This document shows positions 20,650 through 46,372 of a stretch of 64,000 bases of DNA, in pieces (position 1 is the first letter of the stretch; the number at the start of each line of letters is the position of its first letter). The translations under genes were made by a program, and so were the position numbers. This stretch comes from Xiphophorus maculatus (taxonomy: Eukaryota > Chordata > Actinopteri > Cyprinodontiformes > Poeciliidae): contig NC_036451.1 of assembly GCF_002775205.1 (NCBI RefSeq), positions 186,001 through 250,000 on the forward strand, in the 5' to 3' direction. The notes beneath the pieces are model-generated. The model made no database searches. It had not been told where the DNA came from and saw only the letters and a list, made by a program, of their open reading frames with translations.

Positions 20650-20720
20650 TTCAGTCTTTCTCAATCCTAGTGCTATATTTGACATAGTCGACCATAATAG
20701 ACTGGTTGAAAAACCCAAAT
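20650..20720 (+). mobile_element. Possible LINE reverse-transcriptase scrap
   Basis: The plus-strand frame reads SAIFDIVDHNRLVE, close to the SAAFDTVDHNILL block around the first catalytic Asp of many LINE reverse transcriptases. The flanks are too decayed to give further motifs, so the call rests on one block. Confidence 0.35.
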
Positions 20721-21299
20721 GAAAACACCAGAAAAACCCTGTACAGAAATTCCCAACCACCTTTCAAAAACGAAGATGGTTTGCACTACCTTGGTTCTAA
20801 TAAGGGTTGATAACCCTACTGCTAAAGTTCCTTCCTCCAAGTGAAACTCTTGGCAATATTCTTTCAACAGTTTCATCAACAATGCTGATTGAGTGACCAG
20901 GGAAAAAACTGGTTATACCACTCCAGTCAGAAAAAAAATCTCTCACTGCTGGTAAATAAAAAGTGGCTTGCCGCATAATAAAATTAGTCATTGACCATAG
21001 CACATAATGGGCATATTAAAAAATGCTCACCGGTCTTTGCTGTACTCAAGCTTGAGGACCTCTCATCATATTTCTGCCATTATATACCTGATCAATGAGT
21101 TTCTGAGTCATTGTCAGGAAAAAGGCTGTTCAGACATTACAAAAGCATGGCTATTAAATCATGTTGGACTCCCAAGGAAAAGCTGTTTCTGTGTTGTAAC
21201 ATCTGTGGTCTTATCAGCTTGGTTTTTCCTAATTAACACCAGCGTGTACTGCAACGACTTGTTCTGTGTGAATCTTGACCCTTAAAAACTGTGAAAGTG

Positions 21300-21740
21300 G
21301 GCATGGCGGTGACACAAGGGTAAAGCGCACGACCCATATACAGGTTCCAGTCCAATCAGGTTCCTGATTACCTTTGCGATATGTTATGGACTTTGTTTTT
21401 TGCAAGGTCCATAAAGTCTGGTGTGGATGAACTTGAGTGGCCTCCACAGAGTCCTGACCTCAATCCAATAGAACACCTCTGGGATGAATTAGAGCGGAGA
21501 TTGAAAGTCAGGCCTTCTCGTCCAACATCAGTATGTGACCTCACAAATGCACTTCTGGAAGAATGGTCAAAAATTCCCATAAATGCTCCTAAACTTTGTG
21601 GACAGCCTTTCCAGAAGAGTTGAAGCTGTTCTAGCTGCAAACCAACGTCATGTTGAACCCTTTGGATTAGGAATGGGATGTCAGCTCATATATGAGTCAA
21701 TTCAGGTGAGTGAATACTTTTTTCAATATAGTGTATGTAT
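21300..21740 (+). mobile_element. Tc1/mariner transposon remnant, 3' part
   Basis: The plus-strand frame 21381-21623 contains SGVDELEWPPQSPDLNPIEH followed by LWDELERRLKVRPSRPTSV, the end of a Tc1-like transposase. It is closely similar to the piece at 1365-1571. The rest of the transposase is deleted. The end GTGAATACTTTTTTCAATATAGTGTA resembles the terminus of the copy near 1.7 kb. Confidence 0.75.
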
Positions 21741-21744
21741 ATGA

Positions 21745-23295
21745 ATGAGCAACTCTAAGCTGTTGTTGGCAATAAGTTGTTTTCTGCATGTACATGATAA
21801 TTTATGTGGCTAAAACAAACATTATTTTTACATCAACTTATAAATTATGAAACTTCTCCAGGAGCTGTTCAAATTATTTTAAGGCACAGAATCAGCACAA
21901 AATGTGTGTGCATAATATTACATATTATACACACATAACTACAAAGGCAGACAAAGGAACTTCAATGCTGAGGAAGAGTAAGGAGCATTGTTAAAACCAG
22001 GTGAGTCTAATCTGGGTGGAGTATTTGGAACTGAGGAACTGAGAGAAGCAGACAAATTTACACAGAAACAACATTGGAGGAGTTGAACTAAAAGTAAAGG
22101 ATTTACAAACTAAATTGGAAAAACCTAAAACTAGCACAAATTTTTAAATCAAAATACACAGAAAATAGAAACACATCCAATGAGGCTACCAAATCTAGAA
22201 AGCCACTGAAAACACCAGCTTTGTCTTTTTGCCACCGGGCACCACCATTGGGCACCCTTGTGTTTGTCTGTAGTTTTCATCAATCTGCACGGTTATATTC
22301 ACCTGATCAAATGTTGAAAATTTCAGAGAACCATCTGATTTTGTATGATTCATATTTCTTCACCTTTTTGGACAGAGAGCACATGTCAGTGATTCCTTTA
22401 GTTGCCCATGTGGTGGTGCCTCCGCCACCATTTGGGTGGAGCAGTATGCAGGGTAAGCAGAATAAAGCTACCTCACCGCCTGCCAACCACGGTTTCCATT
22501 TGTTCTAAGTCACTGGGAATCCTCTAAAATATACATTTCAGCAATAGGTTTGAAACGTGTTTGACATTTTAATATTTGCCAAATTCCACAAATTTTTGAA
22601 ATTAGTGATGCTAATTCCAAGTCCATATACATTGTTCCTGCATCAACCATGCTAAACATGACACCCATACACCAAGCATGCATATGAAAAGCTGTAAAAT
22701 ACTGTATATCTTGGTGTTAAAGTCAAGACGGTCTGGGATGATGAGAACTTGGCCTCTGTCACCCATGAAGAGTGGGACTTTACAAAGCAGGGTGTTACAT
22801 ATGTTAGCAAATGAATTAGCTCAGCTAAAACTTTTCATTTGATTCAGGCTTGTGTCTTTATGGGTGAAAGTTTAATCTACCTTTATAATTTATAATTACA
22901 CCAATTAGCTACTCATAAAGTCAATACCCTGTTTTTTTGTTATTTATTTATTGCTCTTTATATTGTACATTCATTGGAAATGAGTAGCTTGAAATCAGAG
23001 GACAGGATTTAGGGAACTAACCAGATTTGCAGGTGTTACACTAGGAACATATGTAGAGACCATTTGTTTGCATCTTTAACATTTTGCGTCATTCTGAAAC
23101 TGATAAAGCCTAATTAATAGTTTTTCTGTCTGCAAATAAACTGTTGACTCTTAGGGCCATTTTCGGTGTTTCTATGGCTACTCATTGATTTTAGTCTCAA
23201 TTGACTGTTTGGACCATTTGAAAGTATTTTTCTTCGATTACTAATTAAATGTAGTACTTAAATGTCTCGTTTTCTAAAATGAGAACAATTTTAGA
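21745..23295. other. Intergenic DNA, nothing firmly recognised
   Basis: A 95-codon ORF at 22221-22508 and short ORFs elsewhere show no family motif or splice context. No transposon ends were identified. Confidence 0.4.
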
Positions 23296-23303
23296 GTTTA
23301 GGG

Positions 23304-24678
23304 CAGGGGTCGGCAACCAATGGCTCCGGAGCCACGTGTGGCTCTTTCATCCTTCTGTTGTGGCTCCCAGTGACTTTGGGAAATAGAATATTTTATTAAA
23401 ATTAAATCATTAAAAAATTATAAATTAAAATCATTTTAAAATAAATTTCTAAATCTGAAGATTATGGTAAACTTGTAACATTAAAACAAAAGTTTTGAAC
23501 ATTTTTAGCACCCAAAATATACGTCATGTCGGTGAGCGGGGCGGTCAGTCCTTGCAAAGTTTGGAACATAATAATCAAAATGGAATAAATCGATAATTGT
23601 GACAGAACAAAGAAATGATCTGGAGTTGATTGATACACGGACAGATGAGATTCCCGTTAACCCAGTGCGGCCCTTTACCATCATTAGTTTGTCGTGTTTT
23701 TAATAATAAAAACTTGTTAACAGTAAAATCTGTTTGGTGCAAAACACTGATTGAAAATCGATTTATTTTTTCCTGCATGTTTATGTCTGTTAAGGCTAAG
23801 ATGGAGCAGCACTGAAAGCAGCTCTTTAAACCATTCAGACTAGAACACAACAGAGACACAATCAAAACTGTCAGATGATTTATTACCCGCGATAATAACT
23901 CAGAAATAGTCCAAATTAGGATGTATTTTTATTTCTTTCCTACTTACGGAAGGTTTCTGTTTATATCGTAGGTTTGTGGGGCTTTTCTATCCGAAAGAAA
24001 GATATAAAACTTCAGATATTTCACAAAAAGATTCTAACATTCATGGAAAAACCTCACATAACCTTATATTAAAGCATAAAGTACGGCGCCCACCGTAAGA
24101 AAGACTTACAGTATTCAATTATGCTGCATAAATGACCAGTGCAGTATTGCGAGGGAACGCAAAAGTTTTGCGAGGGAACGCAAAAGAAAAAAAAATCCCC
24201 ATGTCCCCTAGAGGGCTCCGTAGTACCGTACTACGGGACACAGAAGCAGACTGCGCATTTTTTGGTTTGCTTGGTTCGTTCAGTGCCGGTGGATAATATT
24301 TGGATAAGTTTTGATTTTTATCTCCTGAATAAGAGGAGGACAGGTGACTGCATTCTGTTTCTATTTTTCCTTCAGTGCTGGTTGGGTAAGTTTCGATTTT
24401 TATTTCTTAAATACAAAGACCCAAATAGACAGAGGATGTTTGGTTTGAAATTGAGCATCAACAAAGTGTAAAATGCGTTTTGTTAAATGCAGAAATAAAA
24501 TTTTGTGTTCTCTGCAGCAGTTTGTTGATTTCATAAACGCAACATAGTATCGATTTTTGTACATAGCATATAGGTTTTATATATATGACGTCAAAATGGG
24601 TTGTGGCTCCAAGTGTTTTCTTTTTATTGGGAGGCGGTCCCAAATGGCTCTATGAATAGAAAAGGTTGCCGACCCCTG
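23304..24678. mobile_element. Non-autonomous hAT-type element (1,375 bp) upstream of lrrc40
   Basis: The element begins CAGGGGTCGGCAACC and ends GGTTGCCGACCCCTG, perfect 15-bp terminal inverted repeats. It is bounded by exact 8-bp duplications GTTTAGGG at 23296-23303 and 24679-24686. These are diagnostic of a hAT-superfamily insertion. No transposase motif was found inside, so it depends on enzyme from elsewhere. A 19-bp unit (TTGCGAGGGAACGCAAAAG) occurs twice at 24147-24165 and 24168-24186. The element ends only 187 bp before the lrrc40 start codon, so it occupies what should be distal promoter. Confidence 0.9.
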
Positions 24679-24686
24679 GTTTAGGG

Positions 24687-37829
<13,143 letters not shown>

Positions 37830-40320
37830 GGCATGAACTCACCTGATGGTTCAGCAAAAAGGATCAAATCTTTTTTTCTTTCAAAATTTATCACATTTTA
37901 AAAGATATTTGTTGCCTTTGTTTGGTGCTAAAATCCAGAGTTGTTTTTGTAAAAGTGGAATGTCCAAAACCTTCTAAGAAGTTATTTCGGGACATAAAGA
38001 GCTCTCTCTCTTTTCAACTGTTTTGTGGTGTTCTTATGTGAACTCTTTAATTATCATAGTCAGAACTTTATGGGTAGAAAATATTGCTATCTTTTGAATG
38101 AATTAACCTTTCTTATTTGACATGTCATGTCTTGAGAGCTCTGGTAAAAATGGCATACAAAACTAAAGACCAACCTAATAAACACACAGCAAGTATACAC
38201 ATATTTATGCATTGAATCGAAAATTAATAATGCCCTCAGCTGATTAATGATTGATGATGGAGTAATACTAAATATTACTATAAACCTCAGAGGAGAACGT
38301 TGTTCACATTGTCTTGAGTCTGTGAATGATGGCATGGAGGTTTCCAACCTCCAACACTGGAGTTCATTGTGAAATTGTCAAAATACCATGGGCAATGTAA
38401 AAAACAGGAAAATGCCAAGGACGATTTTTTTCCCTCCAATGATTAATGAGAAGAGTACACATCCGTTTCAATAACCTGTCAGGAAAAAACAACAATACAT
38501 TCATTCAGTAGGGAAAATAAGTATTTGACACACCACAGATTTTCTAAGTTTCCCTCATGCAGTGATCTGTAATTTTCACACTTCAACTATGAGAATGAAT
38601 CTAAAAAAAAAATCTGAAAATGACATTTGATGTGATGGGAATTGCATCAGTAGCTTTTGTAATTAATAATTATTAGTTAAAATGTTAGTTGATGGTAGGA
38701 CCTCAAATCCACCCTGAAGAGTTCTTCAGGGCAGCACTGCATGTATTCTGTGTGACTTTTTAAAAGTGTTTCTATAAATTCAGCTAATTTAACACCAAGA
38801 ATTTCACTGGTCACTTTTCTGATTTGTTTCGATTTTGTCTCTTATGGATAGCTGATGGGACATGTTCTATCAGAGAATTACAGAAAATAACCAATTTTTA
38901 ACATAATCCAAACTGATTTTATTTGCAAAAGAAGTTAAACTTATTAACTTTTTGGTCGACCTTATCAGAATGTTTGGTGAATGTCAGCTTCTTGTGAATG
39001 ACAACCACGGACTCATGACGGAACCCACTTAATGACAACTAGAGCTTCTGGACTGGACTTTGTAAAAATCTATACACCTGTATTTGGTATTGGTGACATT
39101 TAGTTTAAAGTAATGAATTGTTGCTCCACATTATAAGGTCCTCCGCTATCTGACCAGGGGAGAGGCTCACTATTGTGAATCTGACTATATTTAATAATTT
39201 GTGCAAAATTGCTTATATTTCAGCTTGTCAGAAGAGAAGAAAAGTGCATAACATTTTACCTTCCAGTAAATAGGCTTGGTCTACATCCTGGCTTTCTTCT
39301 GAGAGCTACAGTTACTTAAGACGAAGTAGAGTCAGACTAAGAGTTTTTCTGATGACAGCAAAGTTGTAAATGAGGAATAATGAGGGTCTTGTAAAGTTAA
39401 TGTGGGTATTGGTCTTACAAATAGGAAAATATTTAATCTTAACACATCAGAATCAAATCATGAGCCACAGGATTTGAAACGGTTATTTAAAGAACTGCTT
39501 ATTTCAAAGGAAAAACCAGACTTGCTCAACTGGTCACGTCAGATCTTAATCACTCTATCAAAGCTTTTTTCTTATACATTTGTTTTAATAAATAATTGCT
39601 TTATCTGTTATAAATAATACATTTTCTTGTCTTAATGACTTTGTAGTATATCAAATATGACTTTATTCTTTCAGTTAAAAATATCTTAGTCTGGACCTAA
39701 AACTGTCAAACTCCATTGTTTTTCTTTTCACTGTCAAACTTCACCTTTTCTCTATGGTGGTAGATGTGTTTAAAACAATTCCGTTAGCACCAGTATTTTA
39801 GTGTAGATTAACTAATACTAATACGAACTAATAGATTGAAAACTGCTGCCACCTAGTGACTTTAGATGTATCAATACATCTAATGACCTGCTAGATGTTC
39901 TCCCAGCTGAATCTTTCTTTTTTAGTAATTTGTTGCCCTCTCCAACCATGTACAAATCTGTAGCAGGTTTCACCTTTGAAGTTAACTCATTCAATGGATA
40001 ATCTCAGTTCCAACCTGTTCATTATCTGACTGAATACAATATCAGCTTAGTTTTCATTTTGTCCAAATTTAAAGAATGTAAGCTTTTCTGGAATTCAGGT
40101 TGTATAAAATTCAACTACCAGCCTATTGAGATTACTCTGAATGTGACAAAGATTTTTATTGAAAATGTGTTTAAAGCTGAAAAATGAGGCAGCCTAGTTT
40201 GATTAAAAAGAGAGTGAGTAAAAATGATTTAACCTACAAATACTGCTGATACAAGCAACGGTCATTTAAAACAGGTTTGTTAACATAAGGCTCCTGCACT
40301 AGGCTGAGGTAGTGTGCATA
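37830..40320. other. Convergent intergenic region between lrrc40 and phb2
   Basis: The region holds the 3' UTRs of both genes and AT-rich spacer DNA. ORFs of 71 and 86 codons show no family motif. No transposon end was recognised. Confidence 0.45.
38177..38182 (+). terminator. lrrc40: Candidate lrrc40 polyadenylation signal
   Basis: A consensus AATAAA lies 348 bases after the lrrc40 stop codon, on the coding strand. No closer exact AATAAA was seen. Transcript ends are needed to confirm its use. Confidence 0.45.
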
Positions 40321-40327
40321 ATCCAGT

Positions 40328-40333
40328 TTTATT
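40328..40333 (-). terminator. phb2: Candidate phb2 polyadenylation signal
   Basis: Plus-strand TTTATT is AATAAA on the phb2 strand, about 170 bases past the stop codon. A second one lies at 40155-40160. Which one is used cannot be told from sequence. Confidence 0.45.
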
Positions 40334-40499
40334 CTATTACACATAGATAATTGTACATACTTCAAAAGGTAATAAAAGCAACTCCTAAATCTCCAGGAGA
40401 TAAAACAAAGTCAGTTCTTTCCCACTTGTCCAGACTGATGGATGATGATTTTGTGGGTCTAATAAGACGTCTGCTGTGCTGCCACTGGTCATGTCCTCC

Positions 40500-43400
40500 T
40501 CACTTCTTCAGAACAGTCGAAAAACTGGAAAAAGAACAGCATAAAATAAACTAAAATGCAGGGTTTTCGATTTCTGATTTTGCTCCTTGAATCTTAGATT
40601 AAGATGTTTGACGAGTGATGAAATCAAAAAGCAGCTGCAGGTGGGAGAGACCAACAGGTCAGGCATCAGCTAGCAACTTCATTAACGACATATTAAATTT
40701 TCAAAGATGAGCCTCAGCATTTAAACTCTAAAGCCAGAGAACATCTGTGGTGCCAGGTGAAAGGAAATAAAGATGTTGCTATGCCAACACACTTTCAATC
40801 CTTAAAGATTCTTCAAGTTTTACTTTGTTGCCTTTCTGTTAATTGGGAATCATTCAGAATGAAAAGGGAGGTATGATAAAGAGTCAGATAGGTAAAGCTG
40901 AGTCTGGCGGTGGAACTTACCTGTTGAAAAACGTCTGATCTTGGAGATTCAGAACCAAACTGTCAGCATTAAGGTACACTTTGTTCTGAGATGCAGACAC
41001 CTAGAAGCAGACACTCAACTTAGCATAACTCATCATCAGCAAAGCTCCTGAAGAGGCTGATCATACCAACCGTCTTAGCAATGTTCTGAGCTGCTCTGAT
41101 TCTCCTCAGCTTCAGGTAACCAGGGTTCTTGGTCACAGCTTGGCCCAACTGAGAGAAACCAACTAGTGCTTAGTCAACATAAGCTTAAGTGTAATGCAAG
41201 GTCACAAACACACAAAAACTGACCTTTCACATACTGAGATGTAAACATATCAGTATTCTGATCAAGAAGATTGTTGAAAATGCCTTCAGGTAACATTACA
41301 CTGAACTAATCAAGTCAAAGGCCAATTATTAAGCACTTGGAAGTCAAAGTATGTAACCTTTATAAAAAAATGTTTTCTTACATGTTTGTAAAAACTGTTA
41401 CTTAGTCATGACAGTATAATATGAGATCCATAATCTGTGGGGGAAGGGGGAATAAATCAAGCTCCTCCACATGTTACTATTAGCATCTGCTACCTGGTCA
41501 AAAACAACCAATCAGAGACAAGAGGAAGGTTGTGCTGGTGTATGTGCTGCTAAATGTGCTACCAGCAGACAACAGCTTACTACTCCATAAAAACTGTTTA
41601 TCTGCCGTCATCAGTTGCTATGCTAACTAGCCTGAGCATTGATGACAGGATCTGCTGTGGGGAACTAGTGTAGCAGAGAGGAATAGAACTGAGCATGAGC
41701 AGTGTGTACACAGACATGATTGACAGCGCTAAGACCCTCCTCCTGACTGATTGTTTTTGACTGATAGTAGCACTGGGAGGAGGTGGAAGAGCTAGATTGT
41801 TTCTCAGATTTTCATTATTCAGTCAATATGGTGACAGAACAAATACAAATAATGTAAAACACTTTTTTTTTTTTTTTATAAAAGTAACACACTGCAGCTT
41901 TAACAGCAACTAAAGACGACTTGTGGATGTTGAGCGAAAATCCAGTGTTGGACTCCATATTAAAAACAAACACAGCTGGATATGCTTCAGTCCACATTCA
42001 GTTACCATTTTAGCAGCTTCTGCCTCCCCCTCCGCCTGGATGATCTTCTGTCTCTGGTCCTGTTTGGCTTTCTCAACGTAGAACTGTGCTCTCTGCGCCT
42101 CCTGCTGGGCTAAAGATGCATAAGCAGTATTTAATCAACTCCTCTCTTCTTGGTATCATTTTCTTCAATGCTTGGTGTTCTACTCCAGTAAATCTTAGGA
42201 ATTGAAATCAAGTGCTCAATGCTCACTAAATCTGAATATTTTCATATCATGTTAAGTCCAACAGTATTCATAACCCTGGCAGGATCAGAGTTTAAATGAT
42301 TTGTATTTAACCAGCAAGTATTTGTGATTGGAAGGGAGACACTCTGAAGAGATAAATGCTAATCTAAGTAAGTGGAGGATCAGTTGTGAAAAAAATATGT
42401 TTCTGTTTTTATTTATATTTTTTGTGAAAAAGGCAAATTAAAAATGTATAACACTACAGTTGAAAAAATCTCTATTGGGATTACAATTAAACTCTTGTAT
42501 ATTTAAGCAGCTTTCTGCATGTTTCCTGTGGTTTTAAAAGATCTATGTTTAGCGATGAGCTCCAAACCCTACAGGTTGGAAGGTCTCAATACCAAAACCC
42601 TCATCTTTAGCTCGCTGCACAGATTCAGGACTCATGTTGGCCAAAGTGGAAAAGAACTTTGAACCTACATCTGAAAACCTTTGGTCCTGACTGTATAGAA
42701 ACACGCATTAGTGGCTTCACTTCTCTCCAGTGTCAGTAGAATGTTAGCCAACAGGTCCAGACTCACCAACTTGCTTGGCCTCCACAGCAGCAGTGTACTG
42801 GCTGCTGAAGCTCAGCTCTGTGATGGCCACATCATCCAGAATGATGTTGAAATCCTTTGCTCTCTCAACAAGCTCTCTGCGCACCAGTAGGGAAACCTGG
42901 ACACACCAACAACAGTTTCACCTACTTGATGCAATAGTTCACACGACACGATTTTTTGCCCCGATTTTCCCCTTACGGCAATCTTAGAACGTTGGGCGTT
43001 CTAAGATTGCCGCTTGTGATTTCGTAACTGATCATCCTGTAGTTTATGGTGTGTTACGGTAGATCGTCGAGGCTGCTGACTGGGAGAGTTAACGCAGCCT
43101 GTTGAAGGTAACAGGTAGCCTGTAACATTCAACCTGCAACAGGTTGAATGTAACAGAAAGCACTGAGCGGAATCCCCTCAGTGCTTTCTGAGGGAAAATT
43201 ATAGAGGGGAATCCCAAACAGCTGACATGGCGCAACCCGAAGTCCAAGCGGGCATTGGAGATGATATGTGGAAACAACATTAATGTTTATTCAACATTTT
43301 GTACAAAGAATATAGAAATGACAAGGGGAGGAGTTGGAGCGAAATTGCTACCACAGTTGATAAACCCGGTAACTTTTCAGCTGTTCTTCCTTAACGTGAC

Positions 43401-46372
43401 ATAAATAGGTTGTAATGATTTTCATTCAGTCAGGACTTTACGTTGACACTAGCCACATGCATTGCAGGTAGATTGTAGTAACTAGTTTCTGGTCTCTCAG
43501 GTTTTGTCAGGCCGACAATCGGCTGACAGATCTAAGATAGTGTGTGTAGTGTGCGCTGGGCATTACACTAAGGAAATGAGGAAGGGAGGAGTCAGTGGAG
43601 CACCGGAGTTGAGACTTTTTTCATTCAGTGTCATCAACAGAAAGAGAAAATGGCCGGAAGAAACGATAAAGCTGATAATTAAAATGAGGTCGATAGTTTT
43701 ACTTTATCATGCGATTAATTGATTTATTGTTTATCGCGACAGGCCTACCAATACCAATTTTGTTTTCTGAAAAGTTACTAAATATAATGATAAAGGCACT
43801 AAACTAACAGTGCAGTGACTTGTTAACATGCAGACGTGACCTAGTCAGTAAGGCTGTCCTCTCACTGCAGAGCAAAGAGTACAGCAGATATTTTCAGACA
43901 TGTGAGGATCAGATCTGTGGATCAGATCAATTCTTCATGCACGTATCAGCTGATCAGCTGATACCCCCAAAATGAAGGGAACTGGGGCTGATTTATCGAT
44001 GCTGTAATATGAAACGGCAGACAGTGTGGGAGTCAGTAGCACCTGTGCTCTCTGTGTGATGAGCTGTGAAGCGTTGAACTTGGCCACTACAGATTTGAGG
44101 ACTTCATTGACGATAGAAGGCAGAACTCTCTCATCATAGTCCTTCCCTAGTTGTTGGTACATTACAGGCAGGCTGGACGCCATGGGTCTGGACAACACCC
44201 GCACTCCAATATTCACCATCTGCAGATCTGCGCAAACACAAATATCCATACTTCTCATATTTCTAATGAAGTGAAAGAAAAGCAGGAAACAGTAAAGCTA
44301 TCCTAGATAACAGTGTTGAGGTACATTTGCAGAGACCTTCCATGAACTTCATGGTTTAAATTTCTACAACTTGACCTCAGAGAGACTGTTACTACAACAC
44401 ACTCCATAACACTGCTTACTTTTTAATTTGCTACATGAATAAAGCTAAAATGTTACTGTGTGTGTATACAGAGGCAGAGTAGTGCTGGACTGTACTGGAA
44501 CCATTTCTAAATCGAATTCCACTAAACTATAATTAGCAGTTCTTACATTAGACAACACATGCAAAAATAAGATTTTTTACATCCAACCATGGATTTCATA
44601 TTTATCAAACACTATAAAACATAATAAGCTCTTAATGTAGAACAAGTACAGCTTCCTAACAGTATTTTATATTAACTTTAGTAACAAAATTCACAATATT
44701 TCTACTTGGCTGAAGAACACAAAATGTACCTGAGTAGCAGTGTGTAGGTGTGTGTTTAGTGTTTATCACCTTTGCTTCCAGTCAGTGAGGAGATTTTGCG
44801 AGGTTTAGCTCTAATATCATAGATGATTGGATACTGGAACCACGGGATCCTGCAGCATGGACATTAGAACGGTGCTGTTTGAAATCTGTCACAGCAAACA
44901 ACAACACTCTGCTGGCTGGAAGGACCAGCCAGCAGAGGGCAGCAGAGTGTACCTAAAATGAAGCCCCTCAGCCAGAATGGTGTCCATCTGCATCCCCCCA
45001 ATCCTGTTGAAGATAATGGCTCTCTGGCCGCCCTCCACTGCTCACACACACACACACAGGACAAGTTTCAGTTAAAACACACTGCTGACAAAAACACAAA
45101 AAACAATCAGAACCTCAAAACTGGTTTATTTGAGTTAATCCAACCCTAATTTTTATTCTAGTGAATCCTAACAGGTCAGAGTGTGATCTGCTCCTGTTCA
45201 CTTTAGCAAAACAAACATTCTTCTCCTCACAGTGAAATAGTTCAACAGCTGGAGGTGACACCATGGAGATAGAGGAGGACCTGGTACTCTGGGTCAGGAC
45301 CAAATCCTGCTGGAAAATGAGATCAGCATCTCCATCCTTATGGGTAGCTGAGTTCACTGGACTTCAGAAAACCCAGTGGACCAGACCCAGAACCAGAACC
45401 AAACCCTCTCTGACTGGAGACAACCGGCAATAGATTCTGGTTCTCTCCACTCTTCCTCCAAGCTTTCCATTATTTGACAATCCTATTGAAGATGTGGGCA
45501 TCAATGTTTTTTCTTTCGCTGAACTTTCCATTACTATGTCTGGATACAGCACTAATGTGTCTCAACCACAATGACCAATACCCATGTTCCCTATGAGAAT
45601 AAGGCTGAAAACATTAACATATCAAGGTAGAAATAAATTTCGTTTTCTATGATATTCCAGCTGATGGGGAAGCTACTCTCAAGTTGTTTGTGGAAAATTA
45701 AGACAAACAGTTCTGCTTGAACAGGGGCCCAACCTAGGCCCTGACCTGACCTGACCTGCCTTAACGGCCCGATGGCAGTTAAGGCAATGTACCTGTGTAG
45801 GTGGCTTCTTTAAGGCCATATGCTAAGGCTCCAGCTCCCAGCAGCAGCTTCAGTCCCAGTCCTGCTCCTTTGCCCCCAGACGAAGACATCCGGCCAGTCA
45901 GGTCCCTCAGGTGCTGAATGAAGCGCTGCATGTTTGTATGAATAAAGGTGATGAGAATGAGTTGATCATCAAGGTGTTAAAATGAAGCTAAATTGATAAT
46001 TTTATAAAAGTACCAGTCAGAAGTTTTAAGATGTCAGTTAAGAGGAAAAGTAACCTGTCAAAAGTAATTTTAGAGTAAAACAACCAGTCTGAGAACAGCA
46101 GGCTGAACACTGGAAGTGTTCGTCCAAACAGAGTCCTGAGGAGCACGGCGCTGTTTCCAGACCAAACCAAACTCATACGCAGCTATAATGGAGGCTAACG
46201 CTAGCAAAGCAGAGGCAGCTAGTAAAACATGCCGACCTAAGGCTCCTTTAATGGAGTGGACCTTCCCTCAGTAAGCAGCGCACCTCCACTAATAACATAT
46301 CAAGAAAAGAAAGGACACACTGGTTGGGTCACCTTTATTTAAAGCACTTACATTCGGCTCCTTGCCCCCCAT
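40500..46372 (-). CDS. phb2: Prohibitin-2, 10 coding exons
   Basis: Exons in transcript order: 46372-46352, 45925-45793, 45037-44953, 44849-44770, 44227-44043, 42896-42767, 42109-42006, 41148-41071, 41000-40921, 40524-40500. They total 921 bases, 306 residues plus TGA (human PHB2 has 299). PHB2 and PHB1 build the ring scaffold of the mitochondrial inner membrane and support cristae, proteases and mitophagy. A hydrophobic N-terminal anchor ([16 protein letters not shown]) is followed by the SPFH domain ([55 protein letters not shown]) and a coiled coil ([18 protein letters not shown]). Exon 1 (MGGKEPN) has a strong GTAAGT donor and good start context. If exon 2 is not spliced at CAG, ATG 45931 gives a 301-residue form. 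The last exon adds SFSTVLKK; without that splice the protein ends at TAA 40919-40917. It could be either teleost phb2 paralogue. Confidence 0.93.
41370..41905. repeat. MITE-like dispersed repeat in phb2 intron
   Basis: The stretch lies between phb2 exons 7 and 8 of the coding order. Wording such as CTACCTGGTCAAAAACAACC, CAATCAGAGACAAGAGGA, GTACACAGACATGATTGACAG and CACACTGCAGCTTTAA is familiar from a non-coding repeat widespread in fish. GTTACTTAG on the left and AAGTAACAC on the right form a rough inverted pair. A T-run lies at 41863-41877. Confidence 0.45.
42930..43480. mobile_element. Non-autonomous DNA transposon in phb2 intron 5, copy A
   Basis: The segment begins TTCACACGACACGATTTTTT and shares many blocks with 51547-52140 in the pde6d intron: CAATCTTAGAA...TTCTAAGATTG, GATGATATGTGGAAA, AATGTTTATTCAACATTT, GATAAACC(C/T)GGTAACTTTTCAGCT and CATTCAGTCAGG. 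A 16-bp palindrome with a 5-base loop lies at 42976-43012. The right end is not defined. A 72-codon ORF just downstream (43504-43722) contains [20 protein letters not shown]. That could be a Myb/SANT-like trace as in Harbinger elements, but this is weak. The superfamily is not assigned. Confidence 0.6.

Noticed and set aside
22221..22508. 95-codon ORF as a possible small gene
   Set aside because: No recognised motif, no splice or promoter context and low-complexity VVPPPP; consistent with chance.
24139..24471. 110-codon ORF in the hAT element upstream of lrrc40
   Set aside because: It begins in the 19-bp direct repeat and has no transposase or zinc-finger motif.
43504..43722. Harbinger Myb-like protein gene
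   Set aside because: Only about 20 residues ([18 protein letters not shown]) look Myb-like and no transposase accompanies them; mentioned in the element entry but not called as a gene.
41001..44952. Possible scaRNA or snoRNA in phb2 introns, as in mammals
   Set aside because: I looked for H/ACA (ANANNA, ACA end) and C/D boxes with terminal stems and found no convincing combination. An Infernal search of the introns would decide.
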